A stretch of DNA of 64,000 nucleotides, from the NCBI GenBank assembly GCA_946699565.1, contig CAMPDW010000010.1:1-64000 (forward strand). Direction: 5' to 3'. Position numbers and translations under genes: made by a program. This document shows positions 17,845 to 27,108 of this stretch, in pieces. The stretch comes from an uncultured Commensalibacter sp. Its GTDB lineage: Bacteria > Pseudomonadota > Alphaproteobacteria > Acetobacterales > Acetobacteraceae. The first letter of the stretch is position 1. Each line of letters starts with the position of its first letter. The notes under the pieces are model-generated. The model saw only the letters and a list, made by a program, of their open reading frames with translations, was not told the DNA's origin and did not search any database.

Positions 17845-18621
17845 ATGGTTTTGCCTACTGTTCAAAATACAGTTGAAGCATTTGCTCCAATAAAAAAAAG
17901 CGAATTTCCTCAACATGTTGCCATTATCATGGATGGTAATAGTCGTTGGGCCGAAGCCCGTGGTCTTCCAAGAATAGCTGGTCATCGGGCAGGGGCTCAA
18001 TCGGTAAAGCAAGCTGTTGAATATGCAGTAGAAAAAAAAATTAAATGGTTGACGTTATTTGCCTTTTCCTCAGAGAATTGGCAAAGACCACCTCAAGAAA
18101 TATCTGATTTAACAGGACTGTTAAAATATTATCTTAAAAATGAAGTTCAAAAACTTAATAAACAAAAAATTCGTATTCGAGTAATTGGGGATATTACGCG
18201 TTTTGATACATCATTACAAAAAGAATTGCGTGCTGTAGAAACATTAACGAAAAAGAATGATACGCTTATTTTGACTCTGGCGCTATCTTATGGTGGAAGA
18301 GGTGAAATTGTTCAGGCTGTTAAGAATGTATGTCAGGATATATTGAATAAGCACGCTGATATTGAGAAATTGTCGGAAAGTATTTTTGCTTCTTATTTAT
18401 TTACAATGGATATACCAGATCCAGACTTGATTTTAAGAACAAGTGGTGAATGTCGTTTATCCAATTTCCTTTTATGGCAGGCTGCTTATTCAGAGTTGAT
18501 ATTTATTGATACACTTTGGCCAGATTTCAATAAAGAAGAATTTAGAAAAGTTATCAATATCTACGTTCGTAGAGAACGACGTTTTGGTAAAAGACCAGGA
18601 TTAAACGTTAGTGATAAATAA
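17845..18621 (+). CDS. uppS: Undecaprenyl diphosphate synthase
   Basis: Cis-prenyltransferase making the C55 carrier lipid for peptidoglycan and LPS. Seen: IIMDGNSRWAEARGLPRIAG (catalytic Asp and FPP-binding Arg), TLFAFSSENWQRP, and DLILRTSGECRLSNFLLWQ (IPP-binding arginines; most relatives have RTGGE or RTSGE). 258 residues. Its last 11 bases overlap the GTG start of cdsA, indicating coupled translation. Confidence 0.97.
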   Translation: MVLPTVQNTVEAFAPIKKSEFPQHVAIIMDGNSRWAEARGLPRIAGHRAGAQSVKQAVEYAVEKKIKWLTLFAFSSENWQRPPQEISDLTGLLKYYLKNEVQKLNKQKIRIRVIGDITRFDTSLQKELRAVETLTKKNDTLILTLALSYGGRGEIVQAVKNVCQDILNKHADIEKLSESIFASYLFTMDIPDPDLILRTSGECRLSNFLLWQAAYSELIFIDTLWPDFNKEEFRKVINIYVRRERRFGKRPGLNVSDK

Positions 18622-19486
18622 ACAATCATCTTGGCAAGATTTACCTTTACGGATTATTTCTGCCTTTATCATAATTCCAGTTGCATTTGTTTGTATTATA
18701 TGGGGTGGTTGGTATTATATAGGAATGATTGCAGTCATCAGTTTTATAATGGCCCTTGAATGGGAAATGCTATTTAAAGTTAATCATAAAAATTTTACAG
18801 GAATTCTCTTTTTATTTTGGACTTTAATTGCTTATTGCGCTGCACTTAAGGGAATGTGGTTTCAAGCAATTATAATTTTATTAGGTTTTTCTTTTATTTT
18901 TGGTCCTCAACTATGGTTGGGATCTTCTATTATTGGGTTAGCTGGTCTTTCCTTATTATGGTTGCGTTTTATGACAGGGTTTCAAGCTGGAATGATTATT
19001 TGGATTATATCTGTTGTGATCGCCAGCGATAGTTGTGCCTATCTTGTCGGGAAATTGCTCGGTGGTCCTAAATTAATACCTTCGATATCTCCTGGAAAAA
19101 CATGGTCAGGAGCAATAGGAGGATTAATTGGTGCAGGATTAATCGGCGCCTTGTTAATTGGTTATTTTAATCATGGTGTTATTCAAGCTTATGGAATAGG
19201 GGCTGTTTTGGGGATGGTGATCGGTATTGTTGCCCAAATTGGTGATTTGCTTGAAAGTAAATTGAAACGTGTATTAGGTGTTAAGGATTCTGGAAAAATT
19301 ATACCTGGTCATGGGGGCGTTTTGGATCGATGTGACGCTTTATTGGCAGTATCAATTTTTGTTGCATTTTTATGTTTAATTCTACCGTCTAATATTTATA
19401 GTGTAGAGTGGAATGGTGGTTTAGCTACATCTAAATATTTAATTATAAATTCAATCCCAAATGTTCCTTTGTATATTTTTAGATAA
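18611..19486 (+). CDS. cdsA: Phosphatidate cytidylyltransferase
   Basis: Makes CDP-diacylglycerol from phosphatidate and CTP in the inner membrane. Multi-pass hydrophobic protein of 291 residues. Diagnostic C-terminal part: ASDSCAYLVGKLLGGPKLIP, SPGKTWSGAIGG and LKRVLGVKDSGKIIPGHGGVLDRCDALL (the CdsA signature with SxKR-x-KD and GHGG-x-DR). The start is a GTG inside the end of uppS. Confidence 0.96.
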   Translation: MINKQSSWQDLPLRIISAFIIIPVAFVCIIWGGWYYIGMIAVISFIMALEWEMLFKVNHKNFTGILFLFWTLIAYCAALKGMWFQAIIILLGFSFIFGPQLWLGSSIIGLAGLSLLWLRFMTGFQAGMIIWIISVVIASDSCAYLVGKLLGGPKLIPSISPGKTWSGAIGGLIGAGLIGALLIGYFNHGVIQAYGIGAVLGMVIGIVAQIGDLLESKLKRVLGVKDSGKIIPGHGGVLDRCDALLAVSIFVAFLCLILPSNIYSVEWNGGLATSKYLIINSIPNVPLYIFR

Positions 19487-19532
19487 GCATAAGTTCAGTA
19501 TAAAATTTAGATACCATAAGGATTATTTAGAA

Positions 19533-20684
19533 ATGAAAACTATTACGATTTTAGGTTGTACGGGTAGTATTGGTTGTTCAACTATTGATCTTCTTTTACA
19601 GGATGAAAATTCATTCAAGATCGTAGGATTAATTGGCGGTAAAAATGTAAAAAAACTGGCGAAACAAGCAATCAAATTACGTTCAGAATATGCCATTATT
19701 GCTGATGAGACATTTTTACCAGAACTTAAAGACCTTTTATCATCATATCCTATTAAAGTGATGGGTGGACGGCAATCCGTCTTGGAGGTTGCTTCTATTC
19801 CTGTGGATTGGACGATGGCTGCCATCACGGGAGCTATAGGGTTAGAGCCAACATTGGCGGCGGTAAAAAATGGTCGTTATGTTGCGTTGGCTAATAAAGA
19901 AGCTTTGGTTTCAGCAGGTGATGTTATGCTGAAAGCCGTTAAGGATGCGGGGACGACCTTATTACCTGTTGATTCAGAACATAATGCAATTTTTCAATCG
20001 ATGGCGGATAAACAATATCATGCTATTGAAAGAATTATATTAACCGCATCTGGAGGGCCTTTTCGGCAATTTACTTTGGATGAGATGAAGAATGTAACTT
20101 TAAAACAGGCTTTGAAACATCCTACATGGGCAATGGGTGCTAAAATTACCATAGATTCAGCCACTATGTTTAATAAAGGTCTGGAAATTATTGAAGCAGC
20201 TCGTTTATTTTCAATACCTGAAAATAAAATTGATGTCATCGTTCACCCTCAATCTGTTATTCACAGTATGGTTCAATATGAAGATGGAAGTATAATTGCA
20301 CAATTAGGAACGCCTGATATGCGAATACCAATTGCCCATACTTTAGCATGGCCAAAAAGGATGCACTCCAATGTTGAACGTTTAGATCTTGCTAAAGTAT
20401 CTAAATTAGAATTCGAAGCCCCTGATAAAGTAAGATTCCCAGCATTAAGATTGGCTCGTGAAGCCTTGAAAGCTGGGAAATGTTCACCAACTATTTTATC
20501 AGCAGCCAATGAAATTGCAGTGGATGCGTTTTTACATGAAAAAATTCATTTTCTTGATATCGCCGTTTTGGTTGAAAGCGTCATGCAAAAACTTGGTGCT
20601 CCGCAAGCAAATACACTTAATGATGTTTTGCATTGGGATTTAGAAGCACGGTATCGTGCCAAAGAATGGTTGAAAACGCATTAA
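19533..20684 (+). CDS. dxr: 1-deoxy-D-xylulose 5-phosphate reductoisomerase
   Basis: Converts DXP to MEP in the non-mevalonate isoprenoid pathway (NADPH, divalent metal). Seen: TILGCTGSIGCSTIDLL (NADPH fold), ANKEALVSAG, PVDSEHNAIFQ (metal site), TASGGPFR, HPTWAMGAKITIDSATMFNKGLE and VHPQSVIHSMV. I chose the ATG at 19533 because AAGGA precedes it and the protein then starts with the NADPH-binding strand; the frame is open upstream into cdsA. 383 residues. Its products feed UppS next door. Confidence 0.96.
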   Translation: MKTITILGCTGSIGCSTIDLLLQDENSFKIVGLIGGKNVKKLAKQAIKLRSEYAIIADETFLPELKDLLSSYPIKVMGGRQSVLEVASIPVDWTMAAITGAIGLEPTLAAVKNGRYVALANKEALVSAGDVMLKAVKDAGTTLLPVDSEHNAIFQSMADKQYHAIERIILTASGGPFRQFTLDEMKNVTLKQALKHPTWAMGAKITIDSATMFNKGLEIIEAARLFSIPENKIDVIVHPQSVIHSMVQYEDGSIIAQLGTPDMRIPIAHTLAWPKRMHSNVERLDLAKVSKLEFEAPDKVRFPALRLAREALKAGKCSPTILSAANEIAVDAFLHEKIHFLDIAVLVESVMQKLGAPQANTLNDVLHWDLEARYRAKEWLKTH

Positions 20685-20717
20685 TATAGAAGGATTGAAT
20701 GGGTAAGGTAGATTAGC

Positions 20718-21824
20718 ATGCATGCATTTTTAATAACGATTATATCATTTGTTTTTGTATTGGGAGTGCTTGTATTCATTCATGAACTTGGACATTATTT
20801 AGCCGCACGTTGGCGTGGAGTTCATGTGGATGTGTTTTCAATAGGGTTTGGTAAACCACTTTATTGTTGGCACGATAAAGTAGGAACAGAATGGCGTATT
20901 TGTCCTATTCCTTTAGGTGGTTTTGTTAAACCTCATGGATTTGAAAATCCAGAAGATGCAACAGAAGAACAAAAATTACATTGGATCTCTGGAAAAACTT
21001 TTTATGACAAACCTGTATTAGATCGATCCATTGTCATTCTAGCAGGGCCATTATTTAATTTTATTTTGGCAGTTTTTTTGTTCACCGGATTATTTATTTT
21101 TTCGGGAAAACCTTACATTAAACCTATTGTCAATGATGTTTTGCCCAATAGTGCGGCTAGCCTAGCAGGAATTCAATCAAAGGATATAATTATTCAATTG
21201 GGTAATTTGAAAAATCCAGACGCCCAAAACCTTATTATTTTTGCTCAGCAACATCCTGGTTTATCTACATCTATAGTTGTTGCAAGGGCGGGTAAAGAGG
21301 TTACTTTACCCATTACGATTTTTCCTAAAAATAAAAATAATAAAATTATTGGACAATTAGGAATAAGTATTGGCCTTACAACTACTGAAAAACATAAATT
21401 GTCTATAGTAAAAGCTTTTAAAGAAGGTATTTATGCAACCTGGTATACAACTAAAAATATCACAATTGGGTTGGGACAACTTGTAACCGGTCAGCATTCC
21501 ATCAAAGAGATGGGAGGATTTATAGGTATTGCTCAGGCTTCTGGACAATATGCTGAACATGGGTTTGATTATTTGATAGAGTTTATGGCTTTGTTATCAG
21601 TAAATTTGGGATTGGTTAATCTTTTACCGATTCCAATGCTTGATGGTGGACGTTTGTTATTTTATCTTATTGAGGCGGTTTGTCGAAGACCTGTTCATAA
21701 ATCCATACAGATATGGGCGTTTCAAATAGGGTTCGGATTGATTTTAATGTTATTCTTGATTACAGCTTATAACGATATTTCCCGTTTAGGTCTTTTAAAC
21801 TGGTTTACAAGTCACAGTCGATAA
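20718..21824 (+). CDS. rseP: RIP zinc metalloprotease RseP
   Basis: Intramembrane site-2 protease. Seen: FIHELGHYLAARWRGVHV near residue 22 (HExxH zinc site inside helix 1), a PDZ domain around residues 125-210 (NSAASLAGIQSKDIIIQLG), and NLLPIPMLDGGRLLFYLIEA near the C terminus (third zinc ligand Asp in LDGG). 368 residues with four membrane helices. In relatives it cleaves anti-sigma factors or leftover signal peptides. It lies between dxr and bamA as in most proteobacteria. Confidence 0.96.
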   Translation: MHAFLITIISFVFVLGVLVFIHELGHYLAARWRGVHVDVFSIGFGKPLYCWHDKVGTEWRICPIPLGGFVKPHGFENPEDATEEQKLHWISGKTFYDKPVLDRSIVILAGPLFNFILAVFLFTGLFIFSGKPYIKPIVNDVLPNSAASLAGIQSKDIIIQLGNLKNPDAQNLIIFAQQHPGLSTSIVVARAGKEVTLPITIFPKNKNNKIIGQLGISIGLTTTEKHKLSIVKAFKEGIYATWYTTKNITIGLGQLVTGQHSIKEMGGFIGIAQASGQYAEHGFDYLIEFMALLSVNLGLVNLLPIPMLDGGRLLFYLIEAVCRRPVHKSIQIWAFQIGFGLILMLFLITAYNDISRLGLLNWFTSHSR

Positions 21825-21834
21825 ATTCTATACA

Positions 21835-21871
21835 TTTTTATTCATCAAAAACTTGTAAAAGTGAATAAAAA
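21835..21871. other. Stem-loop between rseP and bamA
   Basis: A perfect 10-base inverted repeat (arms 21835-21844 and 21862-21871, all A/T-rich except one G/C pair) with a 17-base loop. The T-rich side faces upstream and the A-run follows, so it is not a classical terminator on the plus strand. It may be an mRNA processing or stability element in front of bamA. Confidence 0.3.
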
Positions 21872-21972
21872 TCGTTACCCCTTTATGTATAGAAATAAAA
21901 TTTGATTTAATTGTTATATTTCTTGTGATATTGAATTGAATGGATTTGTTTTGGTAATAAAGGGTGACTGAT

Positions 21973-24450
21973 TTGTCCGGTAAACGTTCGGCATTGTTTG
22001 CTTCTGTATGTATAATTCCGTTTATATGTGTATCTTTGAATGCACAGGTGACTAGTAAAAATTCATATGCAACTTCTTCTCATAGAAAAGCGGATAATCA
22101 TCATAATCAAATTAAAAAAGCCCGTCATAAAAAGGGATCTGTCAATAAGCAGGTCACTAAGCAAAGGGGCGTTATACAATCCATTCAAGTATATGGAAAT
22201 GATCGTGTAGAGACACCTACCGTACTTTCATATATGCTTGCCCAACCAGGTGATCTTTTCAATAAGGATTTATTGGATCGTTCATTAAAGACACTTTATG
22301 CTACAGGGTTGTTTAAAGATATAAGCCTGCATCGTTCTGGTAATATTTTACAAATTCGAGTGATTGAAAACCCTATTATCAATCGTGTAGCTTATGAAGG
22401 AAATAGAAAGTTAAAAGATAGTGATATTCAAAAATATACATCTTTAAGGGCAAGATCCGTATATTCTCCCTCCTTAATTGCATCAGATCGTCAACGTATT
22501 TTGGCTATGTACGGTGCAAAGGGACGATATTCAGTTACTGTTACGCCTCAAATCATCAATTTATCCCATAATCGTATTGATGTAATTTATAATATTGATG
22601 AAGGTCCTAAAACATTAATCAAAAAATTGGCTTTTGTTGGTAATCATGCTTTTAGTGAAGCACGGTTAAGTCAAGTTACTTCTTCTAAAGAAGCTGCTTG
22701 GTATCGATTCTTTTCATCTTCTGATCAATATAATCCTGAACGTGTACGGTATGATGCAGAATTGATCAGGCGGTTTTATTTACGTAATGGATATGTCGAT
22801 TTTAAAATGATTAATGCGACGGGTGAATTATCTCCTGATCACAAATCATTCTATGTTACCTATACTATGGAAGAAGGACCTCAATACCGTTTAGGTAAAG
22901 TAGATGCTCGTTCGAATGTTGAAAACGTAACAGCTGAAAAAGTTCGAGAAATGGTTCCTGTTCATAAAGGGCAAATTTATGATGGTAAAGAAATTGATGA
23001 TCTTGCGAAAGATATTCAAGAAACTTTACAATCAGAAGGTCATCCTTTTGCTGTTGTAAGACCTGAAATTGCACGTAATCCAGAAAAGAAAATTGTTGAT
23101 TTACTTTTTGATGTTATGGAAGGCCCGCGGGTTTACGTTGAACGGATTGACATTAATGGCAATACTGTTACTCAAGATAAAGTAATTCGTAGAGAACTTC
23201 CAGTTGCTGAAAACGATCCGTTTACTGATACAACTGAAAAATATATTAAAGAATCTACTGAGGATTTAGGGTATTTTAAAACGGTTAAAGTTGAAAAAAG
23301 TAAAGGGTCTGCCCCTGATAAGCGTGTAGTAACCGTTAATATTCAAGAAAAACCAACCGGTGAATTTTCATTGGGTGGTGGTTATTCGACAGATTCCGGT
23401 GTGTTAGGTAATATTGGACTAAGACAGCGTAATTTTCTTGGCACGGGTGTTGATGCTGGTATCAATGGCACGATGGCCTATTATGCACGTCAAGCTGATT
23501 TCTCCATTACAGATCCTTATTTTTTAAATCGAAATATGGTGGCTGGTATAGATATTTTTTATATCGAAAATAATTATCAGACCTATCAGAATTATGCCGA
23601 AAATCGGTATGGTGCGACTTTCCGAATTGGATATGCATTCAATAATGTTCTGTCGCAACAATGGACATATTCAATTATGGAAAGAAGGGTTCATAATATT
23701 TGGGGTAAATCTTCATTCTATATTCTTGATCAAAAAGGATATTCTTTTTTATCCCAGATTGGTACAACCATTACTTATGATACGCGTGATTCTCGTATGA
23801 ATCCGCATAACGGAACCATGGTACGTTTGGGTGGTGATTTTGCTGGTGTCGGTGGTGATACAAAATATGTTCGTGGTAAAATTGATGCGGCTCAATATTT
23901 CCCTCTTGATGATTTGACTGGGAATCGCGACTGGACATTCAGTCTGAGTGGCGGTGCTGGATATATAAGTGATATTTCAGGACATAATCATCGTAGCGTT
24001 ATTGATAACTTTTATCTTGGAGGTAATAATCTTCGTGGTTTCTATGATGGTGGTGTAGGACCAAGAACGCATGCAATTAGCCATGTTGTTGAAGGTAAGC
24101 CACATGGTGAAGAAGATTTTTTGGGCGGTCGTTTTATGTATACAGCTTCAGCTCAGGTTAATTTTCCATTGCCTGCTTCCCGAGATTTAGGATTGATGGG
24201 ACGTTATTTTGTTGATATGGGTGCATTAGGTGGTATGCGTGTAAAACGTCGGTATACGAATAAACAAACGGACGGTGATCGATATACACCAATTTGGGGT
24301 AATACAATGACACCACGTGTCAGTACCGGTGCAGGTGTTTCATGGAAAAGTCCATTTGGTATGTTGAATGTTGATGTTGGTGTTCCAATTGTTAAACAGA
24401 GACGTGACCGTGTACAATTATTAAGATTTGGTTTTGGACAACAGTTTTAA
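21973..24450 (+). CDS. bamA: Outer membrane protein assembly factor BamA
   Basis: Central beta-barrel insertase of the BAM complex. About 825 residues: signal peptide, a basic His/Lys-rich linker, five POTRA domains starting at VIQSIQVYGNDRVETPTVLSYM, then the Omp85 barrel from about residue 460 (FSLGGGYSTDSGVLGNIGLRQRNFLGTG). The lid motif is present as RGF in NNLRGFYDGGVGP (VRGF-type). The final residues end in FGFGQQF, the usual terminal aromatic. I chose the TTG at 21973, eight bases after AGGG; the GTG at 21964 lies right against that site. Confidence 0.95.
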   Translation: MSGKRSALFASVCIIPFICVSLNAQVTSKNSYATSSHRKADNHHNQIKKARHKKGSVNKQVTKQRGVIQSIQVYGNDRVETPTVLSYMLAQPGDLFNKDLLDRSLKTLYATGLFKDISLHRSGNILQIRVIENPIINRVAYEGNRKLKDSDIQKYTSLRARSVYSPSLIASDRQRILAMYGAKGRYSVTVTPQIINLSHNRIDVIYNIDEGPKTLIKKLAFVGNHAFSEARLSQVTSSKEAAWYRFFSSSDQYNPERVRYDAELIRRFYLRNGYVDFKMINATGELSPDHKSFYVTYTMEEGPQYRLGKVDARSNVENVTAEKVREMVPVHKGQIYDGKEIDDLAKDIQETLQSEGHPFAVVRPEIARNPEKKIVDLLFDVMEGPRVYVERIDINGNTVTQDKVIRRELPVAENDPFTDTTEKYIKESTEDLGYFKTVKVEKSKGSAPDKRVVTVNIQEKPTGEFSLGGGYSTDSGVLGNIGLRQRNFLGTGVDAGINGTMAYYARQADFSITDPYFLNRNMVAGIDIFYIENNYQTYQNYAENRYGATFRIGYAFNNVLSQQWTYSIMERRVHNIWGKSSFYILDQKGYSFLSQIGTTITYDTRDSRMNPHNGTMVRLGGDFAGVGGDTKYVRGKIDAAQYFPLDDLTGNRDWTFSLSGGAGYISDISGHNHRSVIDNFYLGGNNLRGFYDGGVGPRTHAISHVVEGKPHGEEDFLGGRFMYTASAQVNFPLPASRDLGLMGRYFVDMGALGGMRVKRRYTNKQTDGDRYTPIWGNTMTPRVSTGAGVSWKSPFGMLNVDVGVPIVKQRRDRVQLLRFGFGQQF

Positions 24451-24456
24451 GGATCT

Positions 24457-25353
24457 ATGATGAAAAATAAATTTAAAGTTACTTTGGTAGTCACAAGCTT
24501 ATTAATAGCTCCTTCCCTTGCTGGAATATATAAGTCTGCATATGCTGCAGATGAAAATAATGGATGGTTTATTCCAAAAGGAAGCCAAACAAAACCTACT
24601 GCAGTTAATAATTCTCCGAAACTAGCCAAACGTGTGGTTACCAAAGCTGTTCCTGTTACATCTGTTCCGGAAGCTGATGAAACTGATGAGGCAGATATGC
24701 AAAACCAAAACCAGCCTGTTTTACCTTTGCCTCCAATACCAACACCTGCTCCTATGGCTAAATCGAATCCTCCACCACCTGTAGTTGTCGGGGTTATCAG
24801 CGTTCCTGACGTAATGCGGGAATCTACGGCTTATTTAGAAGCATCTAAGTTATTAGAAGCTAGAAGAGATAATTTGCAACAAGATGTCCAAAAAGAACAA
24901 AAAATCTGGCGTTCAGAGCAACAGCATATTCAAGCAAAAGCTCGAACCATGACATCTGAACAAATTCAAGCGCGTGCACGTCAATTGCAATCACGAGTTT
25001 TGAAAGCTCAAAAAGATTTTCGTAATCGTAGCCGTATAATTCAAGAGGCGGCTCAAGTTTCATTCGGACAAATTGAACGTGAACTAATTCAAATTATCCA
25101 AAATGTAGCTGCTAGTCATAATATGAATTTAGTTTTGCACCGTGAACAAATTGCTTTAAGTGCAAATGAATTAGATATTACAAATGATGTTGTAAAAGAA
25201 TTAAATAAAAATCTACCTTCTGTTTTTGTTCCTGCAGCAAATGTTGATCCTGAAGAGCTTGCTAAAAGTGGAACAATGCCAACAACAGCTAATCCAGATA
25301 TAACCTCTAAAAATCCAACAAAAACAGTGGAAACCAAAAAAACTACTAAATAA
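24457..25353 (+). CDS. ompH: OmpH/Skp-family periplasmic chaperone
   Basis: 298 residues, longer than the ~160 of E. coli Skp. An N-terminal signal peptide (to about residue 30, AYA), a Pro-rich linker (residues 85-110, PLPPIPTPAPMAK), then the OmpH domain: VGVISVPDVMRESTAYLEASKLLE, a long coiled coil (residues 130-195) and FGQIERELIQIIQNVAASHNMNLVL. The C-terminal tail is low-complexity Thr/Lys. It lies seven bases after bamA, fitting a role in carrying unfolded outer-membrane proteins to BamA. Confidence 0.9.
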   Translation: MMKNKFKVTLVVTSLLIAPSLAGIYKSAYAADENNGWFIPKGSQTKPTAVNNSPKLAKRVVTKAVPVTSVPEADETDEADMQNQNQPVLPLPPIPTPAPMAKSNPPPPVVVGVISVPDVMRESTAYLEASKLLEARRDNLQQDVQKEQKIWRSEQQHIQAKARTMTSEQIQARARQLQSRVLKAQKDFRNRSRIIQEAAQVSFGQIERELIQIIQNVAASHNMNLVLHREQIALSANELDITNDVVKELNKNLPSVFVPAANVDPEELAKSGTMPTTANPDITSKNPTKTVETKKTTK

Positions 25354-25385
25354 TTCTAATTAAAAATTATATAAGTGTTATAAAA

Positions 25386-26453
25386 GTGGCTTTTGAAAAT
25401 ATAAATAATTGTACAGGTGATTCACGTTTTTTTAAAAAATCAACGCCTATAGCTTTGGAACAAATTGTTAAAACATCAAAAGTTGAATTTGTTCCTTCAA
25501 AAATTAAATCTGAAAAAAATTTAAAATTAACAGGGATTGCACCTTTACAATCGGCTAAACAGAATGAAGTTAGTTTTCTTGATAATAAACGGTATATTGA
25601 TCTGTTATCAAAAACAAAAGCTGGATTAATTATTGTATCACCAGCTTTTTCCGATAAAGTTCCTAGTCACTCTCATGCCTTGATTACTTCAAATCCCTAT
25701 TTAGAATGGGCACGGATTGCTTCACTTTTTTATCCAAAAACTTTGGCTAATCCTGGTATTCATTCAACGGCCTTTATTGATTCATCAGCACAAATTGATG
25801 AAAATGTTGAAATTCAGGAATTTGTTGTTATTAAAGCAAATGTTAAAATTGGTAAAGGCTCTATTATTGGTTCCCATACAGTAATTGAACAAAATGTTGA
25901 AATTGGAGAAAATTGCCGAATTGGAAGTCATGTTTCTTTGAGTTATGCTATCTTAGGAAATAGAGTAACCTTATTTTCTGGTGTTCGAATTGGACAAGAT
26001 GGCTTTGGTTTTGCCGTAGGGGATGAAGGCTTTTTTAGTGTTCCCCAAATTGGTAGGGTTATATTAGATGATGATGTGGAAATAGGTTCAAATTCAACAA
26101 TTGATCGTGGTTCAGTTAAGGATACTTATATTGGGGCAGGTTCAAGAATTGATAATTTAGTTCAAATAGGGCATAACGTCCAAATGGGTAAATGTTGTAT
26201 TGTGGTTGCACAAGCGGGAATATCAGGTTCTACGCAACTTGAGGATTACGTAACAATAGCTGCTCAAGCTGGATTGATTGGTCATATTCGTATTGGGAAA
26301 CATGCAAAGATTGGTGCACAATGTGGTGTAATGTCTGATATTGAAGCAAAATCAGAAGTTATTGGTAGCCCTGCTATGCCTTTTAAAGAATTTTTTAGAA
26401 ACATTGCTTTTCTAAGGCGACTTGTGAAATCATCCCATAAAAGTAAAAATTAA
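25386..26453 (+). CDS. lpxD: UDP-3-O-(3-hydroxyacyl)glucosamine N-acyltransferase
   Basis: Third step of lipid A synthesis. N-terminal uridine-binding domain, then left-handed beta-helix hexapeptide repeats from about residue 120 (IHSTAFIDSSAQIDENVEIQ...). Catalytic-region signature: VQIGHNVQMGKCCIVVAQAGISGST with the conserved His. GTG start. 355 residues, normal. The lpxD-fabZ-lpxA order is the standard one. Confidence 0.96.
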   Translation: MAFENINNCTGDSRFFKKSTPIALEQIVKTSKVEFVPSKIKSEKNLKLTGIAPLQSAKQNEVSFLDNKRYIDLLSKTKAGLIIVSPAFSDKVPSHSHALITSNPYLEWARIASLFYPKTLANPGIHSTAFIDSSAQIDENVEIQEFVVIKANVKIGKGSIIGSHTVIEQNVEIGENCRIGSHVSLSYAILGNRVTLFSGVRIGQDGFGFAVGDEGFFSVPQIGRVILDDDVEIGSNSTIDRGSVKDTYIGAGSRIDNLVQIGHNVQMGKCCIVVAQAGISGSTQLEDYVTIAAQAGLIGHIRIGKHAKIGAQCGVMSDIEAKSEVIGSPAMPFKEFFRNIAFLRRLVKSSHKSKN

Positions 26454-26526
26454 TTTTTATGAAAAATAAATATTGATTAGATAAAAACTATAAAACTATC
26501 GTCTAAATATTGAGTGGTTAAAGAAC

Positions 26527-27030
26527 GTGAATAAAGAAATAGAAAATTTTGGTAATCAACCTATTAAAACAAATGATCCAAAAAAAATACCATTGATTGA
26601 TATTGAAGGGATCATGAAATGTATACCTCATCGATATCCTTTTTTATTGATTGATAGGATTGTTGAAGTTGTTATAGGTGAGTCAGCAATAGGCCAGAAA
26701 AATGTTTCTGTTAACGATAATTTTTTTCAGGGACACTTTCCGAGCCACCCTGTAATGCCTGGCGTTTTGATTATCGAATCGATGGCACAAACAGCTGCCG
26801 TATTAGTTGTAAAAACGCTTGGGAAAGAATTTGAAGGCAAGCTTGTTTATTTCATGACTGTTGAAAATGCTAAATTCAGAAAACCTGTTGTACCAGGGGA
26901 TCAATTACTTATTAATGTTACAAAAATACGTAATCGAGGGTTAGTTTGGAAATTCCGTGCTGTAGCTACGGTGAATGGTATTTCTGTAGCCGAAGCATCA
27001 TTTAGTGCTATGATCTTGGATAAATTTTAA
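26527..27030 (+). CDS. fabZ: 3-hydroxyacyl-[acyl-carrier-protein] dehydratase FabZ
   Basis: Hot-dog-fold dehydratase of fatty-acid elongation, competing with LpxA/LpxD for hydroxyacyl-ACP. Seen: CIPHRYPFLLIDRIVE, FFQGHFPSHPVMPGVLIIESMAQTAAVL (catalytic His and Glu), and FMTVENAKFRKPVVPGDQL. 167 residues with a polar N-terminal extension of about 25. GTG start at 26527. Confidence 0.96.
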   Translation: MNKEIENFGNQPIKTNDPKKIPLIDIEGIMKCIPHRYPFLLIDRIVEVVIGESAIGQKNVSVNDNFFQGHFPSHPVMPGVLIIESMAQTAAVLVVKTLGKEFEGKLVYFMTVENAKFRKPVVPGDQLLINVTKIRNRGLVWKFRAVATVNGISVAEASFSAMILDKF

Positions 27031-27108
27031 AAATAACTAAATTATAAGAAATAAAACTTAATATTTTGTATTAAATTGTACATTTTTTATAATTGGTTAA
27101 TTAAGGGG